A stretch of DNA of 64,000 nt from Ruminococcus sp. OA3. GTDB lineage: Bacteria > Bacillota > Clostridia > Lachnospirales > Lachnospiraceae. The stretch's first letter is position 1. The number at the start of each line of letters is the position of its first letter. The notes under the pieces were generated by a model that did no database searches, was not told the DNA's origin, and was given only the letters and a program-made list of their open reading frames with translations. Below, piece by piece: positions 34,648-43,304 of the stretch. The stretch spans positions 3,100,001 through 3,164,000 of the forward strand of contig NZ_JAKNTO010000001.1 in NCBI RefSeq assembly GCF_022440845.1. Reading direction: 5' to 3'. Made by a program: the position numbers and the translations under genes.

Positions 34648-34980
34648 TTACAGATATCCCATGATGATACAGACTCCGGTAACCGCAAGTCCCAGCATCA
34701 GGCAGCCCACGATAAACACAAACGTGCGCAGATGCTGGCGCTTGTGCATTCTCGTCAGTTTATCGTGTATATCTTCCTCCAGCAGCTGGCTGATATTATA
34801 GGATTCCTCCTGATCTTCATCCAGATACTTCTGAGCCATATCCACAATATAGTAAATTTCCAGATCCTCATAACACGCCTGGCAGTTTCTGATGTGGTAG
34901 ACGAATTCCTCCAGATCATTGTCTGATATGGTCCCGTTTAAATATTGGTCGATGCAGGCCTGTGCCTTCTGACAGTTCAT
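34648..34980 (-). CDS. membrane-anchored zinc-finger anti-sigma-like protein
   Basis: 110 residues. The N-terminal domain has the zinc-binding anti-sigma pattern, an early Cys (Cys3 or Cys9) followed by His29-x3-Cys33-x2-Cys36 in HIRNCQACYEDLE. An acidic linker and one membrane segment (about 86-108) follow. By family analogy it would hold a sigma factor or another regulator at the membrane, but no sigma gene is present in the window. It lies 12 nt before polA and may be co-transcribed with mgtE upstream. Confidence 0.72.
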   Translation of the reverse strand: MNCQKAQACIDQYLNGTISDNDLEEFVYHIRNCQACYEDLEIYYIVDMAQKYLDEDQEESYNISQLLEEDIHDKLTRMHKRQHLRTFVFIVGCLMLGLAVTGVCIIMGYL

Positions 34981-35016
34981 ATAATTCCTCCAGTATCATT
35001 TCCGGGATTCCGGTCA

Positions 35017-36348
35017 TCATGTCAGCGCCAGAAAGTGCGTGGCAATCCCAAAATATATTAAAATCGAACACGTGTCCAAAATTGTCGTGATCAGCGGCGT
35101 CGCCATCAACGCCGGGTCCAGTTTCAGACTTTTGGCGACGATCGGAAGCATGCCTCCCACCAGTTTTCCAAGAATGACAATCCCCACCATAGACAGCGCT
35201 ATGATCAGAGAAATCGTCATATCATGATACGTAAGCTGAATCCTGATACCGTTGACAATCGCAAGCACAACGCTGACGATCAACGCAATCCTGAGTTCCT
35301 TCCAGATGATGCGGAAGAAATCTCCGATATGGATCTCATCCAGCGCAAGTCCGCGGATCACAAGGGTCGAGGTCTGAGATCCGCAGTTTCCGCCAATTCC
35401 CATCAGCATGGGGATAAATGAAACCAGCAGCGGAATTGCCTGAAAGGCCGCTTCATAATGCCTTAGGACAGATCCGGACAGTGTTGCGGAGAGCATGAGG
35501 ACCAGAAGCCACCCGATACGGTTTTTGGCATGTACGGGAACCGAAGTCTTAAAATATGAATCTTCGTTAGGGCTCATAGCTGCCAGTTTCGAGAAGTCTT
35601 CCGTTGTCTCTTCTTCCAGAACATCAAGCGCATCGTCGAAGGTTACAATACCGACAAGACGCCCTTCATCATCTACAACTGGCATTGCCATGAAATCATA
35701 TTTACTCATCTGCTTTGCAACATCTTCTTTATCATCATGAGTGTTCACAGTGATGACATTTGTTTCCATGATATCTTCTACCAGTTCATCATCTTCAGCG
35801 AGAAGCAGATCCTTAACTGTAACCATCCCGATCAGTTTTCGGTATTCCGTCACATAACACGTATATATCGTCTCTTTATCCGTTCCTACACGCCGGATTC
35901 TGGAAATGGCGTCAGCGACTGTCAGATAGCGGGAAAGTTTGACGTATTCGATCGTCATGATGCTTCCGGCACTGTCTTTCGGATAATTCAGAATCTGATT
36001 GATCGCATCGCGCGTTTCCCGGTCAGTGCTGCGCAGAATACGATTGATCACGTTCGCAGGCATTTCCTCAATCATGTCAACCGCATCATCCACAAATGTC
36101 TGTTCCAGAACATCACGGAGCTCACGGTCCGTGAATCCATTGATCAGACCTTCCTGCATATCACTTTCCATAAACGCAAATGTATCTGCCGCCAGTTCTT
36201 TCGGAAGCAGCCGGTATACGAGGAGACGCTCTTTTTCATCCATGTCCTCCAAAAGAATTGCCAGGTCAGCAGGATTAATCTTCTGAAGCTCTTCCCTTAA
36301 TTCTGCCAGCTTTTTTTCTTCCAGAAGCTGTGTAATTCTCTCTTTCAC
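35017..36348 (-). CDS. mgtE: magnesium transporter MgtE
   Basis: Mg2+ channel gated by cytosolic Mg2+. About 443 residues. The N domain (Leu/Glu-rich helices, NPADLAILLEDMDEKER), a CBS pair at about 125-245 (AGSIMTIEYVKLS ... METNVITVNTHDDKE ... PVVDDEGRLVGIVTFDDALDVL) and five membrane helices with the pore region GNCGSQTSTLVIRGLA are all present. I prefer the GTG start at 36348 (GGGAGAGG 4 nt upstream); an ATG at 36369 is too close to its own AGG site. No M-box riboswitch is visible in the short leader. Confidence 0.94.
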   Translation of the reverse strand: MKERITQLLEEKKLAELREELQKINPADLAILLEDMDEKERLLVYRLLPKELAADTFAFMESDMQEGLINGFTDRELRDVLEQTFVDDAVDMIEEMPANVINRILRSTDRETRDAINQILNYPKDSAGSIMTIEYVKLSRYLTVADAISRIRRVGTDKETIYTCYVTEYRKLIGMVTVKDLLLAEDDELVEDIMETNVITVNTHDDKEDVAKQMSKYDFMAMPVVDDEGRLVGIVTFDDALDVLEEETTEDFSKLAAMSPNEDSYFKTSVPVHAKNRIGWLLVLMLSATLSGSVLRHYEAAFQAIPLLVSFIPMLMGIGGNCGSQTSTLVIRGLALDEIHIGDFFRIIWKELRIALIVSVVLAIVNGIRIQLTYHDMTISLIIALSMVGIVILGKLVGGMLPIVAKSLKLDPALMATPLITTILDTCSILIYFGIATHFLALT

Positions 36349-36419
36349 TGTGCCTCTCCCTTCATTCATGCCTCCCCCTGCGGGTTCTTTATCTGTTTTG
36401 CCAGATAAAAGTCAATTTT

Positions 36420-36448
36420 ACCTTACCCTCTGATTATTCGTTTGTCAA
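36420..36448 (-). promoter_or_regulatory. probable promoter of mgtE
   Basis: On the minus strand a consensus TTGACA (36443-36448) lies 17 bp from a weak TAAGGT (36420-36425). The -35 box overlaps that of the divergent degV promoter. A 7-bp TTATCTG/CAGATAA hairpin follows in the leader. Confidence 0.5.
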
Positions 36449-36470
36449 CCCGAATTTACAATGTTATAAT
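36442..36470 (+). promoter_or_regulatory. promoter of degV
   Basis: TTGTCA (36442-36447), a 17-bp spacer and TATAAT (36465-36470) preceded by TGT, i.e. an extended -10, about 32 nt upstream of the ATG. Confidence 0.82.
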
Positions 36471-36501
36471 CGAAACAGAATAGGAGGAAAGAAAATTCAT
36501 T

Positions 36502-37359
36502 ATGGAAACTCGAAAAATCATCTTAAGCGCAGACAGTACCTGTGATTTAGGCCAGGAACTCAAAGACCGCTATGACGTACACTACTATCCGTTTCATGTT
36601 ATACTGAGAGGATCAGACTATCAGGATAATGTTACGATCACAACAGAAGATATTTATCAGGCCTATTACGAAGACAAAACTCTTCCCAGGACAGCTGCTA
36701 TCAATGTCAGCGAATACATTGATTATTTTCGCCCATGGACTGATGCCGGATACGAAATTATCCACCTGAATCTCGGCGGTGCTCTCTCAAGCGCTCATCA
36801 AAACTGTATGCTGGCCGCCGAAGAACTTCCGGGTGTCTATCCAATTGACAGCCAGAACCTGTCTACAGGAATATCCCTTCTGGTTATAGCCGCCGGTGAT
36901 ATGATCCGCCAGGGTCTTCCTGCAGCAGAAATTGTCAGACGCATCAAAGAACTTCGCAGCCACTGCCACGCCAGTTTTATTCTGGATACTCTTGATTTCA
37001 TGCATGCAGGAGGACGCTGTTCTTCCGTAGTCGCACTCGGTGCAAGTCTTTTGAATCTGAAGCCCTGTATCGAAGTTGACAATTCGGACGGAAGCATGAA
37101 AGTCGGCCGCAAATATCGGGGAAGCCTGCAGAAAGTACTAACCCGCTATACACAGGATGAGCTGAAACGGTACCATAATATACGGACTGACCATATTTTC
37201 ATCACCCACTCCGGCATCGACAGTTCCTGCATCGAAGCCGTAAAAAATACGATAAAGGAAACAATGGATTTCTCCGAAATTCATGTAACAAAGGCAAGTT
37301 GTACCATTTCATGCCACTGCGGCCCAAATACGCTTGGCATTCTGTTCATGACTGATTAA
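36502..37359 (+). CDS. DegV-family fatty-acid-binding protein
   Basis: 285 residues. DegV/FakB-type proteins bind a fatty acid and present it for phosphorylation by FakA. Blocks: ILSADSTCDLGQEL at the start, HYYPFHVIL, LPRTAAINVSEY, IIHLNLGGALSSAHQN, YPIDSQNLSTGISLLV, SFILDTLDFMHAGGRCS, LNLKPCIEV and a C-terminal CTISCHCGPNTLGILF. AATAGGAGGAAAGAAAATTC precedes the ATG. No fakA is in view; several DegV paralogues per genome are usual. Confidence 0.93.
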   Translation: METRKIILSADSTCDLGQELKDRYDVHYYPFHVILRGSDYQDNVTITTEDIYQAYYEDKTLPRTAAINVSEYIDYFRPWTDAGYEIIHLNLGGALSSAHQNCMLAAEELPGVYPIDSQNLSTGISLLVIAAGDMIRQGLPAAEIVRRIKELRSHCHASFILDTLDFMHAGGRCSSVVALGASLLNLKPCIEVDNSDGSMKVGRKYRGSLQKVLTRYTQDELKRYHNIRTDHIFITHSGIDSSCIEAVKNTIKETMDFSEIHVTKASCTISCHCGPNTLGILFMTD

Positions 37360-37374
37360 TCATAATCAAAAAGC

Positions 37375-37433
37375 ATCCCACCCCGTAAGCGGCGTCACCT
37401 ATGAACAGTCCGCCTTATCGGAGTGGGATTTTA
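37375..37433. terminator. terminator between degV and the XRE gene
   Basis: Outer arms ATCCCAC/GTGGGAT (7 bp) with an imperfect inner stem are followed by TTTTAC on the plus strand. AAAAAG precedes it, so it can also end the converging XRE transcript. Confidence 0.75.
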
Positions 37434-37449
37434 CACTCAGGCACCATTG

Positions 37450-37776
37450 TCATTTATCGTACAATTTTGATATAGTTTCCATGATCTCAAGCAGTAAATA
37501 CTGCTTTTCTTCCGGACATGCACGGTACATTTCCAGTATTTGTTCCGGCACTTCTGTCTCAGCCTCTCTTCCCTGCAGTAAGTAATCAATACTGATTCCC
37601 AGAATATCGCAGACATTAATGATATTTTCTATAGACAGTCCCGCGATTCCTCTTTCAACTTCACTGTAATGCTTGATCGAGATGTTCAGGCGGTCTGCCA
37701 TCTGCTCCTGTGTTAAATGATGGTTCTTACGTTTTTCTTTCAGCCGCATCCCCATTTCCACTTTGTAGTTTTGCAT
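37450..37776 (-). CDS. XRE-family helix-turn-helix regulator
   Basis: 108 residues. The HTH_3 domain spans about residues 10-65 (MRLKEKRKNHHLTQEQMADRL ... HYSEVERGIAGLS ... CDILGISIDYLL). A short C-terminal helical tail follows (EMYRACPEEKQYLLLEIMETI). A solitary regulator; targets unknown. It converges on degV. Confidence 0.9.
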   Translation of the reverse strand: MQNYKVEMGMRLKEKRKNHHLTQEQMADRLNISIKHYSEVERGIAGLSIENIINVCDILGISIDYLLQGREAETEVPEQILEMYRACPEEKQYLLLEIMETISKLYDK

Positions 37777-37914
37777 ATCTCACCATCCTTATACCGGATA
37801 TTTTACCCTATACGAAAGGTTCCATACACAAGGCTTTAGGTGTTGCTTTTATAAACCTAATATGTTATATTTTAACTGTTCGTAATCCCATTTTTATCGG
37901 AAAAGGAGCTTGAC

Positions 37915-38100
37915 ATGGTTACTAACAGAGAAATCTACGATGCGAATCTCTGCCGGGAATGCCTGAATAAAAAGTATTCCCTGAAGCTGAAGAAAAAAGA
38001 CTGTCTGTATTATTATTATTCTCAGCAGTGCTCAGGGTGCGGTGATCTTCATCACATTGTAGCAAAAGTGCGTTTTGGCAAACGCTGGAAATTGCTGTAA
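37915..38100 (+). CDS. small zinc-ribbon-like protein of unknown function
   Basis: 61 residues, basic, with two CxxC pairs (CREC at about 13-16 and CSGCGD at about 39-42) and a Tyr/Lys-rich middle, ending VRFGKRWKLL. AAAAGGAGCTTGAC before ATG and a strong terminator after the stop support it as a real gene. I do not recognise a named family. The Cys spacing suggests one zinc site. Confidence 0.7.
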   Translation: MVTNREIYDANLCRECLNKKYSLKLKKKDCLYYYYSQQCSGCGDLHHIVAKVRFGKRWKLL

Positions 38101-38101
38101 A

Positions 38102-38142
38102 AAAACAGGAACGACTCACTGTTGTGAATCGTTCCTGTTTTT
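38102..38142. terminator. bidirectional terminator
   Basis: An 18-bp stem with one mismatch (AAAACAGGAACGA...TCAC / GTGA...TCGTTCCTGTTTT) and a TGTT loop, T-rich on both strands. It lies between the small zinc-ribbon gene and the converging antiporter gene. Confidence 0.9.
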
Positions 38143-38163
38143 CTATAAAGCCTGTATCCGGAT

Positions 38164-39354
38164 TCAGGATACTTCCTGCACGTCCGCCGGTTCCCCGTGG
38201 TATAAAACCTTAAGCAGAATCGGTGTCACCACCGAGGACACGATGATCAGCAGGATTACGGCTGTAAAGTATTCCGACTCGAGAAAACCTGCTGACAGAC
38301 CTTTCTGTGCCACGATCAGCGCCACCTCTCCCCTTGTCATCATTCCAACGCCGATCTTCAGGGAATCTTTGCCCGAAAATCGGCACAATTTTGCGACAAG
38401 TCCGCATCCGATGATCTTGGAAACCAGCGCAACCAGAACAAATCCTATGGAAAAGACGAGCAGCGTCATGCTGAAATTCTTGATGTCCGTTTTCAGACCG
38501 ATACTGGCAAAAAATATCGGGCCAAACAGCATGTAAGAATTGATATCCATCTTTCTTGCGATATATTCCGAATCCTGTATGTTGCACAGAATAATTCCTG
38601 CAACGTATGCCCCTGTAATATCGGCAATCCCAAAATACCGTTCTGCTATGTACGCAAGACCGAGACAGAGAGCCAGTCCTGCGATCGGAATCCTTCGCGT
38701 ATGCGGATACATACTGTCGATTTTTTTAAACACCCGGTAAAGTACATAGCCGATCACCAGTGCAAACACAAAAAACAGGGCTGTACTGATGATCGTTGTA
38801 GATGCCCTGGAGTTTTCATCTTTAAACCCGATCACAACTGTCAGTACGATAATCCCAATGACGTCATCGATGATAGCCGCACTCAGAATGGTAGTCCCGA
38901 CGCGCCCTTTCAGACGGCCCATCTCCCGCAGAGTCTGGACTGTAATACTGACGGAAGTGGCTGTCATAATCGTCCCAACGAATACCGCTTTCAGAAATCC
39001 CTCGCTTCCCCACGGAGCAGCCCCGTACATAGCCATGTAAAGGATGGTTCCCGCTCCGAGAGGAATAAAGACTCCTGCGCAGGCAATCACAAGTGCGATC
39101 GGCCCTGTCTTCATCAGTTCTTTCAGGTTCGTCTCCAATCCTGCCGAAAACATCAGCAGAACCACTCCGACTTCTGCCATCACCATCAAAAAATCGGTCT
39201 GCTGCACCCATCCCAGAAGGCTTGGTCCAATTAAAAGCCCCGCCACAATCTCTCCGACAACCTGTGGTGCCTTCAGCTTTCTTGCCAGGATTCCACACGC
39301 CTTCGCTGCGATAACGATAATTGCCAGATCTTTAAATACACTGTACGCTTCCAT
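38164..39354 (-). CDS. CPA2-type cation:proton antiporter
   Basis: 396 residues with about 12 hydrophobic segments. Typical CPA2 blocks: PQVVGEIVAGLLIGPSLLG, FSAGLETNLKELMKTG, TMTATSVSITVQTLREMG, AAIIDDVIGIIVL (the paired Asp of the ion site), YFGIADITGAYVAGIILCN and GMMTRGEVALIVAQKG. No KTN/RCK domain is attached. Probably exchanges Na+ or K+ for H+; the ion cannot be told from sequence. It follows pepP-like 39381-41165 by 26 nt. Confidence 0.9.
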   Translation of the reverse strand: MEAYSVFKDLAIIVIAAKACGILARKLKAPQVVGEIVAGLLIGPSLLGWVQQTDFLMVMAEVGVVLLMFSAGLETNLKELMKTGPIALVIACAGVFIPLGAGTILYMAMYGAAPWGSEGFLKAVFVGTIMTATSVSITVQTLREMGRLKGRVGTTILSAAIIDDVIGIIVLTVVIGFKDENSRASTTIISTALFFVFALVIGYVLYRVFKKIDSMYPHTRRIPIAGLALCLGLAYIAERYFGIADITGAYVAGIILCNIQDSEYIARKMDINSYMLFGPIFFASIGLKTDIKNFSMTLLVFSIGFVLVALVSKIIGCGLVAKLCRFSGKDSLKIGVGMMTRGEVALIVAQKGLSAGFLESEYFTAVILLIIVSSVVTPILLKVLYHGEPADVQEVS

Positions 39355-39380
39355 TTCTCATATTTCCCCCTCATCGTATT

Positions 39381-41165
39381 TTATATTTCTTTTGTAATCT
39401 CCTTCAGCCATGCCGCTTCCCGCTTATCCAGATATGGAACCAGTGTTTCGTACACATGCCGGTGATAATCATTCAACAGTTTCCTGTCGGTACCATCGAG
39501 AAGCTCCAAAGCTATAGCCTCCCTGTCAAACGGCACCATCGTCAGAACCTCAAATCCCATGAACTGTCCATACGCATTTTTCTCTCTTTTTTCACACACC
39601 ATCAGATTCTCCAGACGGATTCCGTACTTTCCATGCAGATAAAGACCCGGTTCATCCGAAATCACCATGCCTTCTTCCAGCACGACCGCCTCCTTCCCCC
39701 TGATGTGGCGCCAGCGGATTGCCTGTGGACCTTCGTGGACACTCAGCAGGTCACCAACCCCGTGACCTGTCCCATGACGATAATCAAGTCCCGCATTCCA
39801 CAGCGGCTGTCTTGCCAGAATATCCAGATTTTCACCGCTGCATCCGTATTGGAACTTTGCGGCGGCGAGACGCAGATTACCTTTCAGCACCATGGTATAA
39901 TGCATCTTCTGTTGTGCATCCGGCTGTCCCAGCGATACTGTTCTTGTAATATCTGTTGTGCCTTCCCTGTAATGCGCTCCTGTATCCATCAGAAGCAGCC
40001 CTTCGGGAGCCAGTTCCATATCCGAAGCCATGTCTGCAGCATAGTGCACGATCGCACCGTGTTCCCTGTATGCCATGATCGGTTCAAAACTGGGCATTAA
40101 ATACCCCTCCTGTGCGCGCCGGAATTCTTCCAGCTTTTTGGCTGCACTGATCTCTGTAATCCTCTCATGTCCAATATGATCTTTCAGCCAGCAAAGAAAG
40201 CGTGTAACGGCAACACCGTCTTTTACATGCGCGTCCCGGATCCTTTGCAGCTGGCTTCTGCTTTTGACAGCTTTTCTTTTCAGAATGGGAGATTCCTGCT
40301 CCAAAACAGATGCCGCTCCTTTCAGCCTGCCTGCCAGCGCTGCGTTCAGCTGGTCATGATCTGCCCATACCGTTTTATCCTGTACGGCTGCAGAAAGTTC
40401 CTCATAGATCTGCTCATAATCATGAATGCAGACTCCGCGCTTTTGAAGCACTGATCTTGTCTCCTTTGTGAGTGCTTTCTCCTGCATATAGACAGCAATC
40501 TCCTGCATACCGACTACTGCATATGCCAGCGCTACCGGACAGCAGGCGGTGTCATTCCCCCTCATGTTAAAGAGCCATGCAATCTCGTCAAGGGATGACA
40601 GAATCAAAAGATCACATCCCTCTCTTTTCATATCACAGCGAATAAGTTCGGTTTTGTCCTCACAGCTCTCACCCTGAATTTCCGGCAGCATCCAGACAGG
40701 ACTGCAGGAACGAGGCGGCCTGTCATTCCAGATTTTTCCGATCAGCTCCACGTCCGTCCTGACCGATGCTCCTTTTTTTTCAAGCATTTCCGACAGACGC
40801 CTGATCCAGGAAGCGCTCACTGTCCGGCCATCCACACCTGCACATTCTCCCGCCCCCATCCGCTGTTCCAGAAATTCAGGAACCGCAGGAACACCGGCTT
40901 CCCCCATTTTAAAAAGTGTAATCCCGCTCCCTGAAAGCTGTTCCTCTGCCTGAAGAAAATAGCGGCCGTCTGTCCACAACCCGGCACCGTCTTTCCATAT
41001 GACTGCCGTCCCTGAAGAACCCGTAAATCCCGTGATAAACTGACGGCATTTAAAATATTCCCCAACATACTCCGAACCATGAAAGTCATCAGAGGGAACG
41101 ATATAGTAATCAATTTCCTGTCTTTTCATCTCATTTCTAAGCTGTTTCATACGTTCTTTTATCAT
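39381..41165 (-). CDS. Xaa-Pro aminopeptidase (M24B)
   Basis: 594 residues, the long eukaryote-like aminopeptidase P form with two creatinase-type N domains (DYYIVPSDDFHGSEY, FTGSSGTAVI ...). The C-terminal pita-bread domain carries the metal ligands: LLMDTGAHYREGTTDITRTV, then GTGHGVGDLLSVHEGP, then ISDEPGLYLHGKYGIRLEN. It removes N-terminal residues before proline. No signal peptide, so cytoplasmic peptide recycling is likely. Confidence 0.93.
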   Translation of the reverse strand: MIKERMKQLRNEMKRQEIDYYIVPSDDFHGSEYVGEYFKCRQFITGFTGSSGTAVIWKDGAGLWTDGRYFLQAEEQLSGSGITLFKMGEAGVPAVPEFLEQRMGAGECAGVDGRTVSASWIRRLSEMLEKKGASVRTDVELIGKIWNDRPPRSCSPVWMLPEIQGESCEDKTELIRCDMKREGCDLLILSSLDEIAWLFNMRGNDTACCPVALAYAVVGMQEIAVYMQEKALTKETRSVLQKRGVCIHDYEQIYEELSAAVQDKTVWADHDQLNAALAGRLKGAASVLEQESPILKRKAVKSRSQLQRIRDAHVKDGVAVTRFLCWLKDHIGHERITEISAAKKLEEFRRAQEGYLMPSFEPIMAYREHGAIVHYAADMASDMELAPEGLLLMDTGAHYREGTTDITRTVSLGQPDAQQKMHYTMVLKGNLRLAAAKFQYGCSGENLDILARQPLWNAGLDYRHGTGHGVGDLLSVHEGPQAIRWRHIRGKEAVVLEEGMVISDEPGLYLHGKYGIRLENLMVCEKREKNAYGQFMGFEVLTMVPFDREAIALELLDGTDRKLLNDYHRHVYETLVPYLDKREAAWLKEITKEI

Positions 41166-41204
41166 GTCTTTCCCATCTGCTTTCTTTTTATTTTCTCTGT
41201 TTTA

Positions 41205-41213
41205 TGCTATAAT
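41205..41213 (+). promoter_or_regulatory. extended -10 promoter of yjbQ
   Basis: TGCTATAAT (TG-N-TATAAT) lies about 43 nt upstream of the yjbQ ATG. No good -35 is seen. Confidence 0.55.
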
Positions 41214-41255
41214 ACCGATGATCATAAATCAGGATTCACAAGGAGGTAACTACAC

Positions 41256-41708
41256 ATGGCAGTTTATACGAAAACAAAAGATTATCACACCAAAGCCCAT
41301 ATGGGTATGATCGATGTCACAAACGATTTCCAGGCAGCAGTCAGTGAGGCCTGCGAAAAACACCATATCAGCGCAGGAACCATCACAGGCTTCACAACCG
41401 GAGGTGTCGCCGGCCTGACAACGCTTGAATTTGAACCCGGAATGGTGACAAAAGATTTAAAGGAAGCTATGGATGTATTTTCCCCTTACCGCGATAAGGA
41501 TGGACGCGTCATCCATTATAAGCACCACGATACCTGGCACGATGACAACGGCTCCAGCCACATCAAATCAGCGCTTCTCTCACCGTTCATCACGATCCCG
41601 TTCGTGGAAGGCCGTATCACGATCGGTCCCTGGCAGAATTTAACCCTGGTTGAATGTGATACGAGAGACCGCCACAGGGAGATCGTGTTTCAGGTCATGG
41701 GAGAGTAA
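41256..41708 (+). CDS. yjbQ: YjbQ/UPF0047 protein
   Basis: 150 residues. The UPF0047 fold is seen in ITGFTTGGVAGLTTLEFEP, the His-rich YKHHDTWHDDNGSSHIKSALL and GPWQNLTLVECDTRDRHREIVFQ. Some members have weak thiamine-phosphate synthase activity, so it is sometimes named a secondary thiamine-phosphate synthase; the physiological role is uncertain. ACAAGGAGGTAACTACAC precedes ATG. No TPP riboswitch is visible. Confidence 0.9.
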   Translation: MAVYTKTKDYHTKAHMGMIDVTNDFQAAVSEACEKHHISAGTITGFTTGGVAGLTTLEFEPGMVTKDLKEAMDVFSPYRDKDGRVIHYKHHDTWHDDNGSSHIKSALLSPFITIPFVEGRITIGPWQNLTLVECDTRDRHREIVFQVMGE

Positions 41709-41714
41709 TTTTTC

Positions 41715-43304
41715 CTATAGTTCCATAAATCTGCGGCTTCCGTTTTCTTTCAGATAAAAATACATACCGGCGGAGGCCGCTGCCAGAATCATACAGTGGA
41801 CTGCCATAAAGAAACCACATGACATGCCCATTACGAACAGTGCAATATAGCCTGCGGCAGGCGCCGCGATAAATACCATTGCAAGTATCATCGATAAAAA
41901 CGGACTCAGCCCCTGTTTAACGGCGGCTGTTTCATTCACCCAGTCCAGCTTTGGAAATCTCAGATTCAAAACAATTCCCAAAAAACCTATCGTCACGTTA
42001 AAGCAAAACGGCAGCAGAAAAATCATAATCCTGGACAGGATATCCATCGGCAGCAGAACATTCAGCAGAATACCGGCTGCTATAGACGGAACTTCTCCAA
42101 CCACTACATGAAGTTTCACTTTCGCCAGCAGCAGCTCAATCGTCGGTACCGGGAGGGTCTTGGCAATCCACAGATTTTTTCCCTCCACCGATATACTCGG
42201 TGCCGATATGAAATTCATTGACAAAAGGCCTGCCAGTACCATAGCTCCGGCCACCCCATAGTATTGCTCAGGAATTTTCTGAACATACGGCATGATATCT
42301 TTCCATTTGATAACCGCGGCAGCTGTCAGCAGCAGCGTAAAAATGGAGCCAATCGCTGCATTCATCATATACATGGAATTCGTCCCGAACCTGGACAGCT
42401 CTTTTTTAAAGAGTGCGTTCCTGATACCTCCTGTTTTCAGTGCCCCTTCCTTATATTTTACTTTCGCCTGACTGTGCTTCGTCGTCGCAATGTGGATAAA
42501 GCTTTTTGTGAGAACTACCGCCACCACTACGGCCGGAATGATCGTACACAGCATGAACAGAAGCAGACTGAGCAGATTGCCCTCACCGACAGCCACCCCC
42601 AGATGATAAATGGGAAACAGGCTTTTTCTGACCGCCTCCGCCAGATCTGCTCCGTGATTTAACAGCCACTGCATATAGACTGTGATTTTACTGTATACAT
42701 AAAAGTAACCGCCCATAAAGGCCACAAAAATAATCAGACTCACAATATGCCGCATCGGTATCCTGCTGCTCACAACTGCAAGCACCCATCCGAGAATGCA
42801 GGATAAAGTCAGGCTGATAAACGGAAGCAGCAGAAATACAACAATAAAACTTATCTCCTGTGTGACCGAAAATCCCACCATAATCCCATATATTACACCC
42901 GCCGGGATCATAACAAAACTCTGATAGACATAATTAAGCAGCAGCAGGGATAACAGCCGCCCCGCCAGTATATTTCCCGGTGCGATAGGCATGGAGAGAA
43001 GCAGTTCATTATCTTTCGCGTCATAGAGCTGCGACTTGGTCATCATGACACTGCCGATAAAGCTCAGCAGTATCCCGACAATCCCCATGACCGCAAAATA
43101 CAGCCAGTCAAGCCCGGCTTTGGTAAGCGGCAGGCAGAGAGCACCGAACAGCATGCCAAACAGCAGAAACAGGCATCCTACAACATAGATTGCCAGCAAT
43201 ACGATGCCGACTGTCAGAAGGGCACTGCTTTTCTTATTCCGGGATCTCTGAAACATCGCCGAAAACATCTGCCGGAGATTCATTTTAATCAGCGCTTTGA
43301 ACAT
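41715..43304 (-). CDS. ABC-2-type transporter permease
   Basis: About 529 residues with 10-12 hydrophobic segments and a Lys-rich cytoplasmic loop near 290-320. It is the membrane partner of the ATPase encoded just upstream: its ATG (43304, GGAGGGAGAAC before it) overlaps the ATPase end by 20 bp. The pair looks like an exporter; the substrate is unknown. The stop is only 6 nt from the converging yjbQ stop and no separate terminator is visible there. Confidence 0.82.
   Translation of the reverse strand: MFKALIKMNLRQMFSAMFQRSRNKKSSALLTVGIVLLAIYVVGCLFLLFGMLFGALCLPLTKAGLDWLYFAVMGIVGILLSFIGSVMMTKSQLYDAKDNELLLSMPIAPGNILAGRLLSLLLLNYVYQSFVMIPAGVIYGIMVGFSVTQEISFIVVFLLLPFISLTLSCILGWVLAVVSSRIPMRHIVSLIIFVAFMGGYFYVYSKITVYMQWLLNHGADLAEAVRKSLFPIYHLGVAVGEGNLLSLLLFMLCTIIPAVVVAVVLTKSFIHIATTKHSQAKVKYKEGALKTGGIRNALFKKELSRFGTNSMYMMNAAIGSIFTLLLTAAAVIKWKDIMPYVQKIPEQYYGVAGAMVLAGLLSMNFISAPSISVEGKNLWIAKTLPVPTIELLLAKVKLHVVVGEVPSIAAGILLNVLLPMDILSRIMIFLLPFCFNVTIGFLGIVLNLRFPKLDWVNETAAVKQGLSPFLSMILAMVFIAAPAAGYIALFVMGMSCGFFMAVHCMILAAASAGMYFYLKENGSRRFMEL

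Noticed and set aside
36349-36442. M-box (Mg2+) riboswitch in front of mgtE
   Set aside because: The region between promoter and start is under 100 nt and holds only a 7-bp hairpin, too short for an M-box.
41166-41255. TPP riboswitch for yjbQ
   Set aside because: The gap is 90 nt and AT-rich, with only an extended -10 promoter and a ribosome-binding site.
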